Assembly: GCA_946403565.1 (NCBI GenBank)
Contig: CAMJAJ010000059.1
Location: 1-7,156, forward strand
Direction of reading: 5' to 3'
DNA: 7,156 nt
DNA from: an uncultured Treponema sp.
GTDB lineage: Bacteria > Spirochaetota > Spirochaetia > Treponematales > Treponemataceae
The first letter of the stretch is position 1. Each line of letters opens with the position of its first letter. The position numbers and the translations under genes are program-made. The notes under the pieces are model-generated. The model was not told the DNA's origin. It did not search any database and worked only from the letters and a program-made list of their open reading frames with translations. This document shows, piece by piece, positions 1 to 5,449 of the stretch.

Positions 1-21
1 TTTTGCTTCGTGCGATTTTGA

Positions 22-49
22 TTGAAAAATCCCCGCCCTATGGTATACT
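22..49 (+). promoter_or_regulatory. Sigma70-like promoter with extended -10
   Basis: TTGAAA at 22-27 and TATACT at 44-49 are separated by 16 bases. A TG at 41-42 makes the -10 an extended type (TGGTATACT). A start about 7 bases past the -10 falls at base 56, which is the A of the ATG of the following gene, so the mRNA would be leaderless. The same core recurs on the minus strand at 5388-5396. Elements are read directly; the start point is inferred from normal spacing. Confidence 0.7.
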
Positions 50-55
50 GAGTGT

Positions 56-1042
56 ATGCATTTCAAAAGCAACCCGTCCGAATCCATACGCCTCCGCACC
101 AAGCTCCTGGCGGCCGCCCTGCTCCTGCTGGCCCTGGCCGCGGCAGGCGGCTTCATCCTGAGCCGGACGGGGCACAAGGGCAGGCCCTTCCCGGACCCCA
201 AGCGGAGCATACGGCTCGTCGTGCCCTTCGCCCAGGACGGGAAGACGGACATCATGTTCCGCCGCCTTGCGGACAACATGCAGAAGAACGGCGTGAACAT
301 AGAGGTCCTGAACGTGACAGGAAACGGAGGGGTGGCCGGGATAGAGTTCGTGCTGGAGGCGGAGCCCGACGGCTACACGCTGCTGGCTTCCACCGCCGCG
401 ACGATAACCGCGACCCTCGCCGGCCAGACGGAAGGCTACAGGAAGCTTCAGACGGTCGCGGGTCTGAACATCGACCCCTTCATGCTGGTCACGAAGAAAA
501 ACAGGTTCAAGGATTTCCAGGACCTTCTGGACTATGCCGCGTCCAACGAAATCGCAATCGTGACGGCGGGCAAGGGAAGCCTTGGCTACCGGATTGCCGA
601 AAAGCTCACGGAAAAGCTCGGTCCCGGCTTCAAGAACGGCATACTGGAGACGGACGGGGGCACGGGCGAGATGGACGCCGTACAGTCGGGACTGGCGGAC
701 GTGGGCATCATAACCCAGTTTGAAGCGCTTTCCAATCCATACATGGAGCCGCTCGTCATACTGACCGGGGGACACAGCCAGGAGACGCTCTTCCTGGACA
801 TCCCGACCATCAGGGAACAGGGCATAGAGCTGGACATCCCCTGCGCAGCCTTCTGTTCCATAATGGTGAGGAACGACGTCCCTCAGAACGTCGTCGTCCA
901 GCTGGAGTCGCTTGTGGAGGCCGCCTACTACACCGAGGACTTCCAGCAGTTCCAGGAGAGCCACGCGCTCATCAAGCTCTTTCTGCCCTTAGGCGATGGA
1001 GACAACTTCCTGCAGGACTACGCCCAGCTGTATGCAAAATAA
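56..1042 (+). CDS. Tripartite tricarboxylate transporter (TctC/Bug) family solute-binding protein
   Basis: 328 residues, the usual size for the Bug/TctC family, whose members bind carboxylates or similar small molecules in the periplasm and pass them to a TctA/TctB membrane pair. Residues 16-36 form a hydrophobic segment after a basic start (signal peptide or membrane anchor). There is no lipobox cysteine and no obvious signal peptidase site. Family motifs follow in order: LVVPFAQDGKTDI (54-66; the usual GG is DG here), a glycine-rich stretch at 88-95, PDGYTLL (104-110) and DIPTIREQG (248-256). The C-terminal VPQNVVVQLESLV matches the family's final helical part. No TctA or TctB gene is visible nearby, so it may be an orphan binding protein or a sensor partner. 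The ATG is chosen because the predicted transcription start coincides with it; no Shine-Dalgarno sequence precedes it. Family assignment is strong; the ligand is unknown. Confidence 0.88.
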   Translation: MHFKSNPSESIRLRTKLLAAALLLLALAAAGGFILSRTGHKGRPFPDPKRSIRLVVPFAQDGKTDIMFRRLADNMQKNGVNIEVLNVTGNGGVAGIEFVLEAEPDGYTLLASTAATITATLAGQTEGYRKLQTVAGLNIDPFMLVTKKNRFKDFQDLLDYAASNEIAIVTAGKGSLGYRIAEKLTEKLGPGFKNGILETDGGTGEMDAVQSGLADVGIITQFEALSNPYMEPLVILTGGHSQETLFLDIPTIREQGIELDIPCAAFCSIMVRNDVPQNVVVQLESLVEAAYYTEDFQQFQESHALIKLFLPLGDGDNFLQDYAQLYAK

Positions 1043-1043
1043 A

Positions 1044-1071
1044 AAAGGCCCCGCTGAGGGGCCTTTCTTTT
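1044..1071. terminator. Bidirectional intrinsic terminator between convergent genes
   Basis: A 9-base perfect stem, AAAGGCCCC (1044-1052) with GGGGCCTTT (1058-1066), encloses the loop GCTGA. It is followed by TTTCTTTT on the plus strand, and A-rich bases 1041-1046 give a U run on the minus strand. It starts 1 base after the solute-binding protein stop (1040-1042) and lies about 60 bases past the HD-GYP gene stop, so it can end both transcripts. A second, smaller hairpin of near-identical core, CCCCGCGGAGGGG, follows at 1073-1085. Confidence 0.9.
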
Positions 1072-1131
1072 ACCCCGCGGAGGGGTCATTCGTCCCACCG
1101 AGGAGCCGTATGCGATGCCGGGGAGGGGCCG

Positions 1132-2751
1132 CTAGGCCTCTGTCGGGGCGTCATCGGTCAGATACCTGACGAAGGCGTCGTAGATTTCCTGCGTGAAGTG
1201 CGTGCCGATGTTCGTGGCGAGGATCTGCAGGGCCTGATTGCGCTCCAGCGCCTTGCGGTAGGAGCGGTCGGAGGTCAGCGCGTCATAGATGTCGGCGCAG
1301 CTTATGATCATGGACTCCACAGGTATCTTGTCGCCCGCGACGTGGTGGTAGCCCTTCCCGTCCAAGGTCTCGTGGTGGTACAGGACGAACTCCTTCACCT
1401 CCTTGAAGTAGGGGTTGGGGGCGAGGATCCGGTAGCCCACGTCCGTATGGTTCATGATGGTCTTGAACTCCTCGTCGGATAGCTTGCCGGGCTTGTTGAT
1501 GATCGCATCCTCGATTCCAATCTTACCTATGTCATGCAGCTGGGCGCCGTACCTGAGCAGCTTGAGCGCGTCGTCGCCAAAGCCCAGCTTCTTGCCGATC
1601 GCCACGCTGTAGTCGGCGACACGGTCGGAATGGCCCTTGGTATACTTGTCCTTGGACTCCAGCGCCTGGGTGAGCCCCTTCACGAAGAGCATCTGGGACT
1701 CCTCCAGCCGCCGGTGGAGCATGCGGTTGAGCGTCTCCACGGCAAAGAAGGAGGAGGCAATCTGCATCATGTACAGGTGCTCCAGGCTGAACGTCTCCTT
1801 GTTGCGGCCCTTGCGCCGGGAGATGGTGATGACCCCCAGCCGCTCCTGGTCCGTACCGAAGGGGACGCTGATTATGGAATCGTCCAGGAAGGACTCCTCC
1901 TTCATCGTCGAATAGGTGGGGTGCGTCTTCCGGTCGGGGACAAAGATGGGGTTCCAGGTCTGCCAGATCTGGCCCGAGATTCCCTCGCCGACCCGGAGGT
2001 TCGGGACCTTGTCCTCGTCCACCTTGTAGTAGGCGAAGGGCGAAAGGCTCTTGGCGACATCGATGTAGCGGTAGGCGACCGCCTTGGTAAAGGAGATCTG
2101 CTTCTGGAGGTCGTCAAAGAGGCTGTCGTTCACGTCGTCCAGCTTCTTGTGCTTCTGCAGGACAAAAGGATACTCCACGATCCGGAGCAGGTCCTTCTGC
2201 CCCCGCATCACGACCGAGACCGCGTACAGGTTTATCTGTATCTTGGCGGACAGGCGGTTGAGCATGGCCTTGTTGTCCTCCGTCAGGATGTCCGTCTCGG
2301 AGGGCTCCTTGCCGCAGATCAGCAGGAAGGCTATCATGTCAAAGCCGTGGACAACCGGAACCAGATAGCGGCCCCCGTACAGGTTCCTCATGACGTCGCT
2401 TATCATGGGGTCGTCAATCTGGAAGTCGGAGAACATCTTGTCCACAGAGATGAGCTCCGTCACCATGGACAGGCAGCCGATGAAGATGGAGTCATCCAGG
2501 AACGAGAATATGCCCTCGCGGTCAATCTCCTTGTAATCATGGGAATCGGTGGAATGGAAGAAGAGGTGCACCTTGCAGGATGGAATCTCGTTCTCCACGA
2601 ACTTCACGATGGACTGCACCAGGCCTACCGCCGTGGTCCAGTTGTCAAGGGCATCCATATTGAAGGACTCGTTGACGGTAGATAAATTGAGCACGTCATC
2701 CACTCCTACTGTTTCCAGCTGATCGACCTGTTGTTTCTTCTTTTTGGGCAT
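1132..2751 (-). CDS. GAF and HD-GYP domain protein, probable c-di-GMP phosphodiesterase
   Basis: 539 residues from the ATG at 2751. Residues 30-185 look like a degenerate GAF-type sensor region (inferred from pattern). Residues 205-345 look like a GAF domain, including GEGISGQIW and the SVPFGTDQERLGVITISRR strand pair. Residues 350-535 are the HD-GYP domain, with conserved H374 (GHSDRV), the HD pair H406-D407 in LHDIGKIGI, H435, HHETLDGKGYH (459-469) and D487 in CADIYD. The signature GYP is GYH here, but the metal ligands look intact. The family hydrolyses the second messenger cyclic di-GMP in the cytoplasm, usually to pGpG or GMP, affecting motility and surface state. No membrane segment is seen, so input is probably cytosolic. 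In-frame GTG (2760) and TTG (2757) are alternative starts; AAAGG upstream fits TTG (5 bases) or ATG (11 bases). An inverted repeat lies just upstream. HD-GYP call firm, substrate inferred. Confidence 0.93.
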   Translation of the reverse strand: MPKKKKQQVDQLETVGVDDVLNLSTVNESFNMDALDNWTTAVGLVQSIVKFVENEIPSCKVHLFFHSTDSHDYKEIDREGIFSFLDDSIFIGCLSMVTELISVDKMFSDFQIDDPMISDVMRNLYGGRYLVPVVHGFDMIAFLLICGKEPSETDILTEDNKAMLNRLSAKIQINLYAVSVVMRGQKDLLRIVEYPFVLQKHKKLDDVNDSLFDDLQKQISFTKAVAYRYIDVAKSLSPFAYYKVDEDKVPNLRVGEGISGQIWQTWNPIFVPDRKTHPTYSTMKEESFLDDSIISVPFGTDQERLGVITISRRKGRNKETFSLEHLYMMQIASSFFAVETLNRMLHRRLEESQMLFVKGLTQALESKDKYTKGHSDRVADYSVAIGKKLGFGDDALKLLRYGAQLHDIGKIGIEDAIINKPGKLSDEEFKTIMNHTDVGYRILAPNPYFKEVKEFVLYHHETLDGKGYHHVAGDKIPVESMIISCADIYDALTSDRSYRKALERNQALQILATNIGTHFTQEIYDAFVRYLTDDAPTEA

Positions 2752-2770
2752 ACGCAACACAACCTTTTTA

Positions 2771-2797
2771 CGATATCTTGATTTTCGGCAGATATCG
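2771..2797. promoter_or_regulatory. Inverted repeat upstream of the HD-GYP gene (candidate operator or 5' hairpin)
   Basis: CGATATC (2771-2777) and GATATCG (2791-2797) form a perfect 7-base inverted repeat with 13 bases between, so half-site centres are 20 bases (about two helical turns) apart. It sits 20 bases before the ATG. As RNA it could fold just ahead of the AAAGG ribosome site. No convincing -35/-10 pair was found in the same gap; TTTAAT (2807-2802, minus) is the best -10 look-alike. The repeat is seen; a regulatory role is inferred. Confidence 0.35.
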
Positions 2798-2828
2798 GGA
2801 AATTAAACAGGGCTTTCGCGCCCGGCGG

Positions 2829-2936
2829 GTCGGCAGTAAACAGGGTCGGTAGGGTGACAGCAGAACCAGAGGCGGCAGCAGGATGGGGTCAGCGGGACGG
2901 CAGTAGAATCAGGAGGGCAGGATCAGGAGGGCAGGA
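2829..2936 (-). terminator. C-rich, G-poor stretch after rsmG, candidate Rho-dependent termination region
   Basis: This is most of the gene-free gap 2752-2936. On the minus (transcript) strand it is strikingly C over G, about 49 C to 20 G by rough hand count, with repeated CTGCC and CCTG words and little obvious secondary structure. There is no strong intrinsic terminator after rsmG; the only candidate is a weak 4-base stem (GGGC/GCCC, 2810-2823) followed by TGTTTAATTT. C-rich, G-poor unstructured RNA is the known character of Rho loading sites, so this is a plausible but unproven terminator. If it fails, rsmG transcripts would run into the HD-GYP gene. Confidence 0.25.
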
Positions 2937-2940
2937 TCAG
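2907..2940. repeat. 14-base tandem repeat, about 2.4 copies, overlapping the rsmG stop
   Basis: AATCAGGAGGGCAG (2907-2920) is followed directly by GATCAGGAGGGCAG (2921-2934) and the partial GATCAG (2935-2940). One base differs between the two full copies. The partial copy contains the rsmG stop codon (2937-2939), so slippage here would alter only the 3' flank or the last codons. Confidence 0.8.
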
Positions 2941-3596
2941 GCCGGCCCCTTCCGCAGGACCACCAGGTTGCGCTCGTGGTCCTCCAGGAATGGAACGGTC
3001 AGGCAGATCTTCTCGTAGGAGGGAACCAGGTCCTTCACGGCATCCATCTCGGCGGCAATCTTCTCGGACCGGGCCTTGTAGGCGGCGATGAAGCCCCCCT
3101 TCTTTACGAGGGAAAGCAGGGTACCGGTCGTCTTGTGGTCAAAGGGGTGGAAGGCGCGGAACAGGGCCAGGTCAAAGCTTTCGGGCGCGACCTTCTCCGC
3201 CTGCGCCGTCAGGATGGAGACGTTCTGCAGGGAAAGATTCCGGCGCACGCCGTCCAGAAAGGCGGACCGCTTCTCCATCCGCTCCACGAGGGTAAAGGAG
3301 TAGCCGTCCAGCATGATTGCAAGCGGAATGCCCGGGCAGCCTCCCCCGCTCCCAATGTCCGCCAGGGCCGGCGGTTTTGTCGGGGCGGCGTCCGCAAGGC
3401 CGCGTATGTGCTCCAGGGCAGCCAGGCTGTCCAGGATGTGGTTCACGGCCATCTCGTCCTCGTCCTTCGCCTTCATCAGGTTGTAGCCCCGGTTGAATTC
3501 CAGGACCATGCGGGCGTAGCTCCGGAGCTGGTCAAGCTGCCGGTCAGAGGCGGAAAGGCCGAGCCTTTCTATTCCTGCGGAAAGCCTGTCCTCCAC
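2937..3596 (-). CDS. rsmG: 16S rRNA (guanine-N7) methyltransferase RsmG (GidB)
   Basis: 219 residues, typical of RsmG, which uses S-adenosylmethionine to methylate N7 of G527 in the 530 loop of 16S rRNA during small-subunit assembly. Recognisable features in order are FNRGYNLMKAKDEDE (34-48), the family signature HILDSLA (53-59), the SAM-binding loop ADIGSGGGCPGIPLAI (79-94), the acidic VERMEKRSAFL (104-114), AQAEKV (131-136), FRAF (146-149) and the C-terminal strand NLVVLRKG (210-217). All expected parts are present with no frameshift. The start is GTG at 3596, fixed by AGGAG (3602-3606) five bases upstream, which overlaps the stop of the preceding gene. It is the last gene of a three-gene unit, 8 bases after the exported-protein gene, so translation is probably coupled. 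In other bacteria loss of RsmG gives low-level streptomycin resistance. Confidence 0.95.
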   Translation of the reverse strand: MEDRLSAGIERLGLSASDRQLDQLRSYARMVLEFNRGYNLMKAKDEDEMAVNHILDSLAALEHIRGLADAAPTKPPALADIGSGGGCPGIPLAIMLDGYSFTLVERMEKRSAFLDGVRRNLSLQNVSILTAQAEKVAPESFDLALFRAFHPFDHKTTGTLLSLVKKGGFIAAYKARSEKIAAEMDAVKDLVPSYEKICLTVPFLEDHERNLVVLRKGPA

Positions 3597-3601
3597 GTGG
3601 A

Positions 3602-3606
3602 CTCCT
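3602..3606 (-). promoter_or_regulatory. Ribosome binding site of rsmG, overlapping the previous stop
   Basis: AGGAG on the minus strand shares two bases with the TAG stop (3607-3605) of the upstream gene and lies 5 bases before the GTG. This supports the GTG start and suggests translational coupling. Confidence 0.75.
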
Positions 3607-4582
3607 ATTCCCGCAGGTCGATCAGAAGCTCCAGCCGCCAGTCGGGGTCCTCCGTCCTCATGGAGACCAGGTTGCCCGTGCGGGAAGCCATCATATTGGA
3701 GCGCTTGGAAAGCTGATAGACGAACGAATTGGGATTGTAGCTGTCCTGCGTCACGGCGGTGGCGGCATCGTACTCGCTGAAGGAGGAGGAGTCCTGCCTG
3801 GTCTTGAAGAGGATGTGGAAGGTCTCGCTCCTGGTCTGCCCGTCGCTCACGTAGCGCCGGTCGCCGGTCACCAGGAAGGTGCCGTCGTCCTGCACGTCGG
3901 AGATGTAGACCGTCCGGCAGGTGCGGAGGACGTTGTAGCCGTTGACCGCGAAGCGGAGGAGCCGGGACCGGCCCTTCGCAGGGCTGGCGGTGGACGCCTT
4001 TCCCGTGGCGGGGGCAGCCGCTTCCGCGGAGGACTCCTGCTCGTCAGAGACCAAGGTCGCCCGGGGGGAAGCAGCGGAGGCAGGGCGGGAGCCGTTCTCC
4101 TTGAGCTCCTCCATCTTCTCCAGCACGCGGTTCAGGAGGCGGTTGGTCTCCTCCGTCCGGTCAACAGCCGTGGAGCTGGCGGCGGAATAGGAATACAGGG
4201 ACGAACCGTAGCCTTCGGAAAGGATTCCCGAAAGGCCGCCCAGCAGTCCAAGGGAGTCCATCGTCTCCATGTCGCGGGCGGAAATGCTTTTCTGCAGGGT
4301 CCGGGACAGCGACTGCACGGAGGAAACCTCCGCCGCGGCGGGGGCAGTCCCGCCGGACTGGGAGGAAGCCGCCGCAGAGGGGCTTCCCGCCGCCTTGCTG
4401 GAAGAGCCGCTCCGTCCCGACATGAAGGGGCTGGGAGTGGCCGACGGCGTATAAAAGCCCGTCCCCAGGGAAGGAGACTCTATCGTCGGCATGGTCATGT
4501 CCCACATGCTGCCTTCCGCCACGGCGGCAGAAGCAATCAGGACTGAAAAAACAAAACAGGGTAACACATTATAAGCTCGCAA
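3605..4582 (-). CDS. Exported Ser/Ala-rich protein of unknown function
   Basis: I do not recognise the family. From the TTG at 4582 it has 325 residues. Residues 7-22 are a hydrophobic signal segment ending ASAAVA before EGS, a good signal peptidase I site, so the product should be periplasmic or outer-membrane associated. Residues 45-85 are low-complexity Ser/Ala/Pro/Gly, likely an unstructured linker. Residues 140-164 (DRTEETNRLLNRVLEKMEEL) look like a short coiled coil. Residues 165-203 are a second Ala/Ser linker, and 206-325 form a strand-rich C-terminal domain (VNGYNVLRTCRTVYISDVQ, then FHILFKTR, ending WRLELLIDLRE). The start is TTG because GGAGG (4589-4593) lies 6 bases upstream; an in-frame TTG at 4603 has no such site. 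It overlaps the upstream HExxH gene by 14 bases and precedes rsmG by 8. It could be a lineage-specific envelope protein; the pairing with an rRNA methyltransferase may be positional only. Confidence 0.8.
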   Translation of the reverse strand: MRAYNVLPCFVFSVLIASAAVAEGSMWDMTMPTIESPSLGTGFYTPSATPSPFMSGRSGSSSKAAGSPSAAASSQSGGTAPAAAEVSSVQSLSRTLQKSISARDMETMDSLGLLGGLSGILSEGYGSSLYSYSAASSTAVDRTEETNRLLNRVLEKMEELKENGSRPASAASPRATLVSDEQESSAEAAAPATGKASTASPAKGRSRLLRFAVNGYNVLRTCRTVYISDVQDDGTFLVTGDRRYVSDGQTRSETFHILFKTRQDSSSFSEYDAATAVTQDSYNPNSFVYQLSKRSNMMASRTGNLVSMRTEDPDWRLELLIDLRE

Positions 4583-5378
4583 GGCTTTCCTCCACATATT
4601 CAAGCCGGGCGGTCAGCTCGCTGATCGTCCTGGTCAGCCGCGCCCGCTCCTTCTCTAGCTTTTCCTTCGGATCTATCTCCTTGGATTTCCGCTTCATCAT
4701 TGAAATGACCGTGTCGGGGCTCTTCCCCGACTTGATCGCGGCCGTCAGCTTGGCCCGTTCATCGGCCTTGCTACTCCCGGCGACAATCTTCATGTTCTCA
4801 AAGCCCATGTCCGCATCCTCGTCCCGCAGGGTACTCACCTTCTGCACGGACCGTGCGGTGTTGCGGGGCAGCTGCAGGACACGGTCCACGTAGTCCTCGT
4901 AGCGGATGTTGGCCTGCTCGCACAGGGTCTGGGCCTTCACGAGCGCCCGGCCGAATTCAATCATCAGGTGCCCGTTCGGGGCTATGTATTTTTCCCGAAT
5001 CTCCTTCGTCAGCGCCTCCAGCTCGGGAGAATCCGACAGGGATATGCTGTAGTAGCCCTTCTCCTCCGCGACCTCAAGGAGGGAGGAGAATTTGGCCCAG
5101 AAGTACCGGGTGTGGCAGCGCATCTGGTGCGGCGGCTCCTTGCCCCCGTTGGCCGCAATCTGCTCCTCGTTTATCAGGTGGTGGGCATACTCGTGGACCG
5201 CGGTATAGACAAGCTGGTTGTCGGTCTTGAAATTCTTGTTGTGAAGGATTATTTCCCGCGTGTCTGGTTTATAGAGGCCGTTCACCCGCTTGCTTTCCTT
5301 ACCCGACTGTACGACGGAAAAATCAAGCTTGGACTCCTGGATGTCCAGGAGCATGTCCTTTATCTTCTCATTGTCCAC
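4569..5378 (-). CDS. HExxH zinc-metalloprotease-like protein with possible helix-turn-helix and C-terminal coiled coil
   Basis: 269 residues, no signal peptide or membrane segment, so cytoplasmic. HEYAH at 62-66 (in YTAVHEYAHHLI) is a zinc-protease HExxH motif. H89 in CHTRYFWAKF, about 25 residues on, resembles the third-histidine HGxxF region of SprT/WLM-type peptidases, while ImmA/IrrE-type enzymes use an acidic third ligand; which applies is not settled. Residues 142-181 (FGRALVKAQTLCEQANIRY, then DYVDRVLQLPRNTARSVQKV) match the pattern of helix-turn-helix segments of the type lgisrsTAxrxixv, an inference from pattern only. Residues 232-267 are charged heptad-like sequence, probably a coiled coil. 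The start is GTG at 5378 with no Shine-Dalgarno site; M9 (5354) is an alternative. First gene of the unit leading to rsmG. A regulatory protease or peptidase-derived transcription factor is possible; substrate and target are unknown. Confidence 0.8.
   Translation of the reverse strand: MDNEKIKDMLLDIQESKLDFSVVQSGKESKRVNGLYKPDTREIILHNKNFKTDNQLVYTAVHEYAHHLINEEQIAANGGKEPPHQMRCHTRYFWAKFSSLLEVAEEKGYYSISLSDSPELEALTKEIREKYIAPNGHLMIEFGRALVKAQTLCEQANIRYEDYVDRVLQLPRNTARSVQKVSTLRDEDADMGFENMKIVAGSSKADERAKLTAAIKSGKSPDTVISMMKRKSKEIDPKEKLEKERARLTRTISELTARLEYVEESLASL
4589..4593 (-). promoter_or_regulatory. Ribosome binding site fixing the TTG start of the exported protein
   Basis: GGAGG on the minus strand lies 6 bases before the TTG at 4582. 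It sits inside the last codons of the upstream HExxH gene, which ends at 4569, so ribosomes ending one gene can start the next. Confidence 0.7.
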
Positions 5379-5387
5379 GATGGTTTC

Positions 5388-5416
5388 AGTATACCATAAG
5401 GGCGGACGCTAGGCAA
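5388..5416 (-). promoter_or_regulatory. Promoter of the HExxH/exported protein/rsmG unit, with extended -10
   Basis: On the minus strand TTGCCT (5416-5411) and TATACT (5393-5388) are 17 bases apart, with TGG directly before the -10. Seven bases past the -10 gives a start near the A at 5381, three bases before the GTG, so the mRNA would be almost leaderless. The core matches the promoter at 41-49. The -35 lies in the loop of the terminator hairpin of the upstream gene. Confidence 0.65.
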
Positions 5417-5433
5417 GGCTGGCATCCGCCCTT
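5398..5433 (-). terminator. Terminator hairpin of the outer membrane protein gene
   Basis: On the minus strand AAGGGCGGATGC (5433-5422) pairs with GCGTCCGCCCTT (5409-5398), a 12-base stem with one G-U pair and a 12-base loop. It begins 16 bases after the beta-barrel gene stop (5450). The trailing U run is poor (UUAUGGU), so termination may be incomplete, allowing some read-through into the HExxH gene. The stem is seen; efficiency is inferred. Confidence 0.65.
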
Positions 5434-5449
5434 TCAGGTGAATTTTCGC

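Noticed and set aside
38..964. Long minus-strand frame opposite the solute-binding protein gene
   Set aside because: The plus-strand frame carries several Bug-family motifs and a fitting promoter; the minus-strand frame has none.
1534..2685. Long open frame on the plus strand opposite the HD-GYP gene
   Set aside because: The minus strand encodes a clear GAF/HD-GYP protein; the plus-strand product has no recognisable motif and a shadow-like Val/Leu/His/Asp-rich composition.
2752..2936. c-di-GMP riboswitch (GEMM) in front of the HD-GYP gene, suggested by a GCGAAAGC word
   Set aside because: Only a possible GNRA-like loop is present; the conserved GEMM core and paired helices are not seen, and the stem is just four base pairs.
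4565..4575. TATAAT on the minus strand at the start of the exported-protein gene as an internal promoter
   Set aside because: It lies inside the coding overlap, downstream of the TTG start, and no -35 at proper spacing is seen.
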